Shown in pieces: positions 1 through 5,618 of a stretch of 7,433 nucleotides of DNA. This stretch comes from Betaproteobacteria bacterium UBA6904 (GTDB lineage Bacteria; Pseudomonadota; Gammaproteobacteria; Burkholderiales; SG8-39): the NCBI GenBank assembly GCA_002451175.1, contig DKBI01000235.1, forward strand, positions 3,843 through 11,275, read 5' to 3'. Position numbers and translations under genes: made by a program. The first letter of the stretch is position 1, and every line of letters begins with the position of its first letter. Below the pieces are notes generated by a model that was not told the origin of the DNA, made no database searches, and worked only from the letters and a program-made list of their open reading frames with translations.

Positions 1-501
1 GTGCGCGTTCCGGCCGCAAACCTGATCGGCGAGGAGAACCGCGGCTTCGGTTACATCATGCGCAACTTCAACGCCGAGCGCCTTGGCATGTCGGCGAGCG
101 CGGTCGGCTTCGCGCAGGCCTGTCTGGAGGACGCGCTCGCCTGGGCCCGCGAGCGCAAGACCTTCGGGCAGCGCCTGATCGAGCACCAGGCGATCCGCCA
201 CAAGCTGATCGACATGCAGACCCGGCTGCACGCCGCGCGGGCGCTGCTCTACGACACCGCCTGGAAGCTGCAGCAGGCGCCGCGCGAGCCGCGCTGGATC
301 GCGCAGCTCGCCATGACGAAGAACTTCGCCACCGACACGATGCAGTTCTGCGCCGACGCCGCCGTGCAGACGCTGGGGGGCGCCGGGTTCATCCGCGGCG
401 GCCGGGCCGAGCGCGTCTATCGCGAGGCGAAGGTGATGCAGATTGGCGGCGGCAGCACGGAGATCATGAAGGATCTCGCGGCGCGGCAGCTGGATTGGTG
501 A
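1..501 (+). CDS. Acyl-CoA dehydrogenase, C-terminal part (5' end outside window)
   Basis: This is the C-terminal 166 residues of an FAD-dependent acyl-CoA dehydrogenase, which oxidises an acyl-CoA to the 2-enoyl-CoA and passes electrons to ETF. The frame is open at base 1, so the leading GTG is an internal valine and the N-terminal and middle domains are missing. Visible family marks in the all-helical C-terminal domain are RKTFGQ (fragment residues 52-57, flavin/dimer contact), QTLGGAGFIRG (123-133) and the terminal QIGGGSTEIMKDLAARQL. At the position of the MCAD catalytic glutamate (the YEGT motif) there is Gly150. Instead Glu26 in NAERLG sits where long-chain and isovaleryl-CoA dehydrogenases carry their catalytic base. 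It therefore belongs to that subgroup, but chain length or branching of the substrate cannot be decided. It is followed closely by the thioesterase gene and is probably cotranscribed with it. Confidence 0.93.
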   Translation: MRVPAANLIGEENRGFGYIMRNFNAERLGMSASAVGFAQACLEDALAWARERKTFGQRLIEHQAIRHKLIDMQTRLHAARALLYDTAWKLQQAPREPRWIAQLAMTKNFATDTMQFCADAAVQTLGGAGFIRGGRAERVYREAKVMQIGGGSTEIMKDLAARQLDW

Positions 502-517
502 GCGCGGGGTGACCGGC

Positions 518-967
518 ATGGACGCCAGACAGAAGAAGGTGGACCGGCTGCTGCGGACGATCTTCGAGGAGAAGGTGCCCTTCAACAAGGTGCTGGGGCT
601 GAAGATCGTCTCCACCGATCCCCAGGCGCCGCGCGCCCGCTTCGCGATGCGCGACGATCTCATCGGCAACCCGACGCGCGGCATCCTGCACGGCGGCGTG
701 ATCTCCGCGGTGCTCGACGTCGTCGCGGGCTTCTCGATCCACCTCGCGCTCCTCGCGCAGCAGGACCCGAAGGACGAGATCCGCTTTCCCAACATCGGCA
801 CCATCGACCTGCGGGTGGACTTCCTGCGACCCGGGCGCGGGCAGTGGTTCGACGGCACTGGCCGCGTGGTGCGCCTCGGCAACCGCATCGCGGTGGCGCA
901 CATGGAGCTCACCAACGACGCGGGCGAGCTGATCGCCACGGCGAGCGCGGCCTACGTGGTGGGCTGA
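518..967 (+). CDS. yigI: YigI-type hotdog-fold acyl-CoA thioesterase
   Basis: This is a small (149 aa) single-hotdog-domain cytoplasmic thioesterase of the PaaI/YigI group, which hydrolyses acyl-CoA to free acid and CoA. It resembles E. coli YigI (about 155 aa, described as a medium/long-chain acyl-CoA thioesterase) through most of its length as I recall that sequence: the VPFN..LGL opening, the ILHGGVISAVLD active-site helix start (HGG at residues 58-60), the GTIDLRVDFLRPGRG strand (94-108), and the final ASAAYVVG. The length is normal and nothing is missing. I chose ATG 518 because GGGGTGA lies 5 bases upstream. An in-frame GTG at 509, which would add three residues, is a real alternative. 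It starts 16 bases after the acyl-CoA dehydrogenase stop, so the two form an operon, and such a thioesterase could relieve CoA sequestration or trim stalled intermediates (inference). Confidence 0.9.
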   Translation: MDARQKKVDRLLRTIFEEKVPFNKVLGLKIVSTDPQAPRARFAMRDDLIGNPTRGILHGGVISAVLDVVAGFSIHLALLAQQDPKDEIRFPNIGTIDLRVDFLRPGRGQWFDGTGRVVRLGNRIAVAHMELTNDAGELIATASAAYVVG

Positions 968-994
968 AAGAAAACGGCGCCGCGAGGGCGCCGT
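968..994 (-). terminator. Intrinsic terminator of the liv/ligase operon
   Basis: A perfect 8-bp stem (ACGGCGCC at 974-981 with GGCGCCGT at 987-994) closes a 5-nt loop. Read on the minus strand, it is followed directly by TTTTCTT, giving the GC stem plus U-tract of a rho-independent terminator. It lies just beyond the livK stop codon and abuts the stop of the convergent thioesterase gene. On the plus strand the stem is followed by CTGCGG, so it should be a poor terminator in that direction. Confidence 0.85.
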
Positions 995-1004
995 CTGCGG
1001 AACT

Positions 1005-1021
1005 GCCGCCGGCTCGGCGGC
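1005..1021. other. Second short GC hairpin in the convergent gap
   Basis: GCCGCC (1005-1010) and GGCGGC (1016-1021) form a 6-bp stem with a 5-nt loop, ending on the first base of the livK stop codon. No T-run follows it on either strand, so it is not a textbook intrinsic terminator. It could stall polymerase or protect a 3' end, or be chance in GC-rich DNA. Confidence 0.4.
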
Positions 1022-2172
1022 TATTCGGTGATGTAGTCCGTCACCGGCGTCCACTTGCCGTTCACGATCTGCGACAGCCGCGCCCGGTTCGAGCCGAGAT
1101 GCTTCGTCTTGGTGAACGTCATGGCATCGCTGCCGAACATGTCCCGGGTTCCGGAGAACTGGTCGAGCGCCTTGATGAAGCTGTCGACGGTCAGGTTGGG
1201 GCCGGCCTTGGCGGCGATCTGCGCGAACAGGTCGACCACGCTGTAGCCGTAGGCCGAGAACACGCCCGGATCCTCGTTGTACTTCGCCTTGTATTTCGCC
1301 GCCCACTCACGCACGTTCTTGGAGGCGTCGTCCAGGTACGGGACGTTGACCGTGTTGGTGGCGTAGAAGCCGTTCATCGCCGGTCCGCCGAGCTTGTGGA
1401 TCAGCTCGGTGTAGGCGGCCGACGATCCCAGGAACTCGACGCCCCAGCCGAGCTTGCGGGCGGTCCCGATGGCGCCGAGCGTTTCCCGGATGATCGTGCC
1501 GAGCACCACCAGGTCGCAGCCCGAGTCCTTCATCTTCGCCACCTGCGAGGAGAAGTCCGTCGCGCCGCGCTTGTACGTGGTCTTCTCGGTGATCGCCAGG
1601 TTGAGCTCCTTCAGCCCGGCTTCCGCGCCGCGGACCACCTCGAGACCGAAATCGTCGTCCTGGTACAGGCTGCAAACCTTCTTGTGCCCCTTCTGCTTGA
1701 CCATGTACTTCACGCCGGCGCGCATCTGGTCGAAGTAGGTCGCCGCGAACGAGTACTTGAGGCGATGCAGCGGCTCGTACATCTCGCGCGCCGCCGTGAG
1801 GGGAAACAGGTGCGGAATGTTCTTCTCGAACAGAATCGGCATCGACGGCAGCGCCGTCGGCGTGCCGATCGTGCCGATCATGGCGAAGATCTTGTCCTTC
1901 TGCACCAGCTTCTGCGTCGCCAGCACGGCCTTCTTCGGGTCGTAGCCGTGGTCCTCGACCACCAGCTTCAGCTTGCGGCCGTTGATGCCGCCCTGCGCAT
2001 TGATCTCCTCGACGTGCATCTCCATGCCGTTCTTGAGCTGCTTGGAGAAGCCGACGAGCGGCCCCGACAGGTCCTGCATCGAGCCGATGACGATCTCGTT
2101 CTTGGACACGCCCTGCGCCTGGGCAAGCGAGGCGGCGGCGAATGCGGCGACGGCCGCGGCTAGGATTTTCAT
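1021..2172 (-). CDS. livK: Periplasmic substrate-binding protein of HAAT-family ABC transporter (LivK-like)
   Basis: This is the 383-residue periplasmic ligand-binding subunit (COG0683, type I periplasmic binding fold). It should capture the substrate and deliver it to LivHM. The Sec signal peptide is clear: MKILAAAVAA, a hydrophobic alanine-rich core, then AQA with likely cleavage before Gln20. Family marks include IVIGSMQDLSGP (27-38), EINAQGGINGRKLKLVVEDH (56-75), YDPKKAV, the GTIGTPTALPSMPI region (100-113) and FGLEVVRGAEAGLKE (175-189). Two cysteines (167, 219) are present; no lipobox is seen. A longer start at 2193 (MSRKGTS...) has no Shine-Dalgarno and would spoil the signal peptide, whereas ATG 2172 has GGAAAGG 7 bases upstream. 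The gene is last in the operon, 37 nt after the ligase, with a terminator just past its stop. The ligand is unknown: the linked acyl-CoA ligase points to an organic acid rather than leucine, but this is inference. Confidence 0.93.
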   Translation of the reverse strand: MKILAAAVAAFAAASLAQAQGVSKNEIVIGSMQDLSGPLVGFSKQLKNGMEMHVEEINAQGGINGRKLKLVVEDHGYDPKKAVLATQKLVQKDKIFAMIGTIGTPTALPSMPILFEKNIPHLFPLTAAREMYEPLHRLKYSFAATYFDQMRAGVKYMVKQKGHKKVCSLYQDDDFGLEVVRGAEAGLKELNLAITEKTTYKRGATDFSSQVAKMKDSGCDLVVLGTIIRETLGAIGTARKLGWGVEFLGSSAAYTELIHKLGGPAMNGFYATNTVNVPYLDDASKNVREWAAKYKAKYNEDPGVFSAYGYSVVDLFAQIAAKAGPNLTVDSFIKALDQFSGTRDMFGSDAMTFTKTKHLGSNRARLSQIVNGKWTPVTDYITE

Positions 2173-2179
2173 CGAAGTG

Positions 2180-2186
2180 CCTTTCC
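2180..2186 (-). promoter_or_regulatory. Ribosome binding site of livK
   Basis: GGAAAGG on the minus strand, 7 bases before ATG 2172. It decides the start: the in-frame ATG at 2193 is preceded only by CGCCCACCC. The highly expressed binding protein thus has its own ribosome site instead of a stop-start overlap like some of the upstream genes. The 37-nt gap leaves no obvious room for a separate promoter, although one could lie inside the ligase 3' end. Confidence 0.7.
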
Positions 2187-2209
2187 GGGACATGGGTGGG
2201 CGAAGTTTA

Positions 2210-4063
2210 CTACGCGGCCTCGCGCAGATACATGGACTCGATGAGGTCGCGGTACTTGTCGTTGACGAGCTTGCGCTTGAGCTTCATGGTGGGCGTGAGC
2301 TCCTCGTCCTCCGCGGTGAGCTTCTGCTCGATGAGGCGGAACTTCTTCACCTGCTCGACCCTCGCGAAGCCCTTGTTCACGCGGTCGATCTCGCCCTGGA
2401 TCAGCTCGACGATCTCGGGACGCCGGCACAGGCTCGTGTAGTTGGAGAACGGGACGGCGTGGTCCTGGGCGTATTTCTCGACGTTCTCGTGGTCGATCAT
2501 GACCAGCGCGACGAGATAGGGGCGCTGGTCGCCGATCACCACGGCGTCGGTGATGTAGGGCGAGAACTTGAGCTGGTTCTCGAATTCCGAGGGCGTGATG
2601 TTCTTGCCGCCCGCCGTGATGATGATGTCCTTCATGCGGTCGGTGATGTAGAAGTAGCCGTCGGCGTCCAGCCGGCCGACGTCGCCCGTGTGCAGCCAGC
2701 CGTCCTTCAGCGTCTCGGCGGTCTTCTCCGGCTGATTGAGGTATCCCATGAACACCTGCGGGCCGCGCACCAGCAGCTCGCCCTCGGGCGACACGCGGAC
2801 TTCCGACGGCGCGAGCTGGGGCCCGATCGAGCCCGGTTTCACGCGCTCGCGCGGGTTGCCCGTCACCGCGCCGCAGGATTCGGTCTGACCCCACACCTCG
2901 ACCATGTCGAGCCCGAGCGCCATGTACCAGCGCACGAGGTCGGGCGCGATCGGCGCCGCGCCCGTGATGAGCAGGCGCGCCCGGTGCACGCCGATCGCCC
3001 TGCGCACGTTGTCGAGGACGAGCACCCGCGCCAGCCGGAACGCCAGCTGCAGCCACAGGGGCACCGGCCGGTTTTCCTCGCGCAGACGGGCCCGCTTCAT
3101 GCCGACGCCGATCGCGGCCCGGTAGGCCCCTTGCTGCAGACCGCTCGCCTGCTTCAGGCCGATGAGCACGCCGGAGTAGAACTTCTCCCAGACGCGGGGC
3201 ACCGCCGTGAACACCGTCGGCGCGATCTCGCGGACGTTCTCCGGCACCGTGTCGGGGTTCTCGACGAAGTTCAGCACGGAGCCCGTGTAGATCGCGTGAT
3301 ACTCCCCGCCGGTGCGCTCGGCGATGTGACAGAGCGGCAGAAACGCCATCCGCTCGTCGGTCTCCATCTGCGGAAAGGAGGCCTGATAGCAGCGCACCGT
3401 GGCGAGAATGTTGGCGTGCGAGAGCATCGCGCCCTTCGGCCTGCCGGTGGTGCCCGAGGTGTAGACGAGGATCGCGAGGTCGCCGGGCTCGCGCAGCCCG
3501 ATGCGCCGCTCCCACTCCCCCGGGTGCGCCGCGTCGTGCGCGGCGCCGCGCCGGCGCAGCGCCTCGAGGCTCATGACGCGAGGGTCGTTCAACTCGTGCA
3601 GGCCTTTCATGTCGAAGACGATCGCCTGGCGCAGCGCCGGCAGCCGGTCGCGCACCTCGAGGATCTTGTCGAGCTGCTCCTCGTCCTCCACGAACACGAA
3701 GCGCGAATCCGAATCGGCCAGCAGGTACTCGACCTGCGCCGCGGCGTCGGTCGGGTAGATGCCGTTCACCACGCCCGCGGCGCCGAGCGCGCCGAGGTCC
3801 GCGGAGACCCAGTCCCGGTCGGTGTTGGACAGGATCGAGACCACCTGGCCCGGCTCGAAACCGAGCGCAACGAGCCCCATGCCGATCTCGCGCGCCAGAC
3901 GCCCGAGCTCCGCGTAGCTCGTGCGCTGCCAGATGCCGAACGCCTTCTGCCGGCAGAAGGTCTTCGCGCCGCGGGACTGCACCGCATGCCAGAACAGCTT
4001 CGGCACCGTGTCCGGCTCGCGCGCGTCCGCGGGGCTCACCGCCAGTGCTTTTTCTTCTTCCAT
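2210..4063 (-). CDS. AMP-forming long-chain/aryl acyl-CoA ligase (COG1022, FadD15-like)
   Basis: This 617-residue adenylate-forming enzyme should convert a carboxylic acid, ATP and CoA into acyl-CoA, AMP and PPi in the cytoplasm. All core motifs are present: the phosphate loop YTSGTTGRPKG (201-211), the A4-like LPLCHIAERTGG region (242-253), ITGAAPI (366-372), A5 GQTES (392-396), A7 WLHTGD (456-461), the A8 hinge TDRMKDIIITAGGKNITPSE (474-493), and the C-terminal PTMKLKRK (591-598), where Lys594 is the likely catalytic lysine. The length and the GGKNITPSE hinge fit the long-chain COG1022 group, not acetyl-CoA synthetase or peptide synthetases. ATG 4063 has GGGGAG 5 bases upstream, inside livF. 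An in-frame GTG at 4039 would instead make a GTGA overlap with the livF stop. It ends in tandem stops (TAG then TAA). Its position between livF and livK suggests that it traps the imported acid. Substrate chain length or aromaticity is not readable. Confidence 0.93.
   Translation of the reverse strand: MEEEKALAVSPADAREPDTVPKLFWHAVQSRGAKTFCRQKAFGIWQRTSYAELGRLAREIGMGLVALGFEPGQVVSILSNTDRDWVSADLGALGAAGVVNGIYPTDAAAQVEYLLADSDSRFVFVEDEEQLDKILEVRDRLPALRQAIVFDMKGLHELNDPRVMSLEALRRRGAAHDAAHPGEWERRIGLREPGDLAILVYTSGTTGRPKGAMLSHANILATVRCYQASFPQMETDERMAFLPLCHIAERTGGEYHAIYTGSVLNFVENPDTVPENVREIAPTVFTAVPRVWEKFYSGVLIGLKQASGLQQGAYRAAIGVGMKRARLREENRPVPLWLQLAFRLARVLVLDNVRRAIGVHRARLLITGAAPIAPDLVRWYMALGLDMVEVWGQTESCGAVTGNPRERVKPGSIGPQLAPSEVRVSPEGELLVRGPQVFMGYLNQPEKTAETLKDGWLHTGDVGRLDADGYFYITDRMKDIIITAGGKNITPSEFENQLKFSPYITDAVVIGDQRPYLVALVMIDHENVEKYAQDHAVPFSNYTSLCRRPEIVELIQGEIDRVNKGFARVEQVKKFRLIEQKLTAEDEELTPTMKLKRKLVNDKYRDLIESMYLREAA
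3943..3960. repeat. Perfect 18-bp palindrome inside the ligase gene
   Basis: CCTTCTGCC followed directly by GGCAGAAGG, a perfect two-fold symmetric 18-bp sequence. It encodes FCRQK near residues 36-40 of the ligase, so coding constraint alone could have produced it. It has the size and symmetry of a dimeric regulator site but lies far inside the transcribed region. Confidence 0.5.
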
Positions 4064-4854
4064 CGCCGCTCCCCTCGCACGCCGCCCGCCTTCATGCCGA
4101 GATAGAACTCCTGCACGTCTTCCTTCTTCGCCAGGTTCGCGCAGGTGTCGTCCATGACGATGCGCCCGACCTCGAGCACGTAGCCGTGCTCCGCCACGTC
4201 CAGCGCCATGTGCGCATTCTGCTCCACGAGCAGGATCGTCGTCCCCTGCTCCCGGTTGATGCGCGTGATGATGCGGAAGATCTCCTGCGTCAGCAGCGGC
4301 GACAGGCCCAGGCTCGGCTCGTCCATGAGCATCACCTTCGGGCGCGACAGCAGCGCGCGGCTGATCGCGAGCATCTGCTGCTGACCGCCGGAGAGCTGGC
4401 CCGCCTCCTGCCTCGAGCGCTCGCGCAGGATCGGAAAGTACTCGTAGACCCGCTCCATGTCCTCGGCGATGCCCCCGGGGTCGCGGCGCGTGTAGGCGCC
4501 CATGCGCAGGTTCTCCTCGACCGTGAGCAGCGGAAAGACCTCGCGCCCCTCCGGCACGTGGCTGATGCCGCGCCGCACGATCCAGTCGGGGGAGCGCCCC
4601 TGGATTTCCTCGCCGTCGAAGCGGATCTGCCCCTTCTGCGGATCGATGATGCCGGAGATCGTCTTCAGCACCGTCGATTTTCCCGCGCCGTTGGCGCCCA
4701 GCACCGTCACGATCTTGCCGCGCGGCACCGCGAAGCTCACGCCGCGCAGCGCCTGCACCGGCCCGTAGCTCGCCTCGACATTGGCCAGCTCCAGAATGGG
4801 GTCAGACCCCAATGGCGCTGAGTCGTCGGAACCTGGGGTCTGACCCCAATTCAT
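4036..4854 (-). CDS. livF: ABC transporter ATP-binding protein LivF
   Basis: This is the second ATPase subunit (272 aa) of the importer; with LivG it forms the cytoplasmic nucleotide-binding dimer that powers LivHM. Motifs: Walker A GANGAGKST (53-61), Q-loop region around HVPEGREVFP (99-108), signature LSGGQQQ (154-160), Walker B VMLMDEPSLGL (174-184). The switch position reads VEQNA, with Gln in place of the usual His, as is normal in LivF proteins. The start is odd. ATG 4854 overlaps the livG stop as ATGA and has GGGAGG 9 bases upstream, but the first 19 residues are encoded by a pair of palindromic repeats and do not look like LivF, whose usual N-terminus corresponds to ILELANVEASYG from residue 20. 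No convincing alternative start is seen (TTG codon 15, ATT 20 and CTG 21 are weak). The C-terminus ends in a basic tail (RRWKKKKHWR) overlapping the ligase start by 28 nt. Confidence 0.94.
   Translation of the reverse strand: MNWGQTPGSDDSAPLGSDPILELANVEASYGPVQALRGVSFAVPRGKIVTVLGANGAGKSTVLKTISGIIDPQKGQIRFDGEEIQGRSPDWIVRRGISHVPEGREVFPLLTVEENLRMGAYTRRDPGGIAEDMERVYEYFPILRERSRQEAGQLSGGQQQMLAISRALLSRPKVMLMDEPSLGLSPLLTQEIFRIITRINREQGTTILLVEQNAHMALDVAEHGYVLEVGRIVMDDTCANLAKKEDVQEFYLGMKAGGVRGERRWKKKKHWR
4797..4848. repeat. Pair of inverted/palindromic repeats, GGGGTC-N-GACCCC
   Basis: Two 15-nt units, TGGGGTCAGACCCCA (4797-4811) and TGGGGTCTGACCCCA (4834-4848), lie 22 nt apart. Each is palindromic around its central base, and the two are exact reverse complements of one another, so the pair can fold into a 15-bp stem with a 22-nt loop. 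In livF mRNA the stem begins 3 nt after the ATG codon. The pair is translated in frame and gives GQTP and GSDP in the LivF N-terminus. The arrangement resembles REP/BIME-type dispersed palindromes. I recall this GGGGTCAGACCCC core as a dispersed repeat in some proteobacterial genomes, but cannot verify that here. Confidence 0.85.
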
Positions 4855-5618
4855 TTGACGGCGCCTCCCAGGTAGGCCTCGATGACCGCCGGATGGCTCT
4901 GCACCTCGGCGGCCGTGCCCTCGGCGATCACCTCGCCCATGTTCAGCGCAAGCACGCGGTCGGAGACCCGCGACACCAGGTTCATGTCGTGCTCGACCAT
5001 CAGCACGGTGATGCCGAGGAGCTTCTTGATGTCCTCGATCCAGAACGCCATGTCGTCGGTCTCTTCGGGATTGAGTCCCGAGGAGGGCTCATCGAGCAGC
5101 AGCAGCTTCGGCTCGGTGGCGAGCGCGCGACCAAGCTCCACGACCTTGCGCACGCCGTAGGGCAGGCCCGCGACCAGGCTGTCGCGGTACTTCGCGAGCT
5201 CGAGAAAGTCGATGACCTTCTCCACCGCCTCGCGCGCCTCGATCTCGCGCCGGCGCACCGAGGGCAGGAACAGCAGCTCCTGCCAGAGGCTCGTGGCGCG
5301 ATGCCGGTGGCGGCCGATGAGCAGGTTCTGCAGCACGGACGCGTGCTCGAAGAGCTCGATGTTCTGAAACGTGCGCGCGATCCCGAACTCGGCGACGCGG
5401 TGCGGCGCCATCCCCGTCAGCTCGCGCCCCTCGAACTCGATGCGGCCGCTGGTCGGCGGGTAGATCAGGCCGACGAGATTGAAGATCGTCGTCTTGCCCG
5501 CGCCGTTCGGGCCGATGATGGTGAACACCTCGCCGCGATTCACCTCGAAGCTGACGTCGTTCACGGCGACCACGCCGCCGAAACGGATGCCGAGCTGCTC
5601 CACCTTGAAGAAGCTCAC
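4851..5618 (-). CDS. livG: ABC transporter ATP-binding protein LivG
   Basis: This is the first ATPase subunit (255 aa) of the importer. Motifs: Walker A GPNGAGKT (36-43), Q-loop region ARTFQNIELF (81-90), the LivG-style signature LPYGVRK (152-158) that replaces LSGGQ, Walker B LLLLDEPSSGL (172-182), and the switch histidine in VEHD (His210). The C-terminal GEVIAEGTAAEVQSHPAVIE (228-247) and EAYLGG (247-252) are typical of LivG. The reading frame is open far upstream, but GTG 5618 is the sensible start: it gives the normal length, has CGGAG 8 bases upstream, and overlaps the livM stop as GTGA. The stop overlaps the livF start as ATGA, so translation of livM, livG and livF should be coupled. 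Confidence 0.95.
   Translation of the reverse strand: MSFFKVEQLGIRFGGVVAVNDVSFEVNRGEVFTIIGPNGAGKTTIFNLVGLIYPPTSGRIEFEGRELTGMAPHRVAEFGIARTFQNIELFEHASVLQNLLIGRHRHRATSLWQELLFLPSVRRREIEAREAVEKVIDFLELAKYRDSLVAGLPYGVRKVVELGRALATEPKLLLLDEPSSGLNPEETDDMAFWIEDIKKLLGITVLMVEHDMNLVSRVSDRVLALNMGEVIAEGTAAEVQSHPAVIEAYLGGAVK
4864..4869 (-). promoter_or_regulatory. Ribosome binding site of livF
   Basis: GGGAGG on the minus strand, inside the last codons of livG and 9 bases before ATG 4854. It is the main argument that livF translation starts upstream of the palindromic repeats, so that the repeats are translated. Confidence 0.65.

Noticed and set aside
844..2163. A 439-codon plus-strand open frame across the thioesterase end, the terminator and livK
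   Set aside because: It begins inside the thioesterase in another frame, runs through the terminator hairpin and then lies antisense to livK; low-complexity Arg/Val/His composition and no recognisable domain.
2173..2193. Start of livK at ATG 2193
   Set aside because: No ribosome binding site precedes it and it would put MSRKGTS before an otherwise standard signal peptide; ATG 2172 has GGAAAGG at 7 nt.
2882..2892. Another GGTCTGACCCC match to the palindrome core
   Set aside because: On the minus strand it encodes WGQT of the conserved ligase A5 motif (GQTES). Protein constraint explains it and the palindrome is not completed on the other side.
1973..4105. A 710-codon open frame on the plus strand opposite the ligase and the start of livK
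   Set aside because: It is antisense to a gene with every motif of its family, its translation is dominated by Arg, Ala, His, Leu and Asp as expected for the complement of GC-rich codons, and it shows no domain. It is a GC-rich shadow frame.
4797..4848. Reading the palindrome pair as an intrinsic terminator or CRISPR repeats
   Set aside because: No U-tract follows the stem on either strand, it lies inside coding sequence, and there are only two units with a single short spacer and no cas genes.
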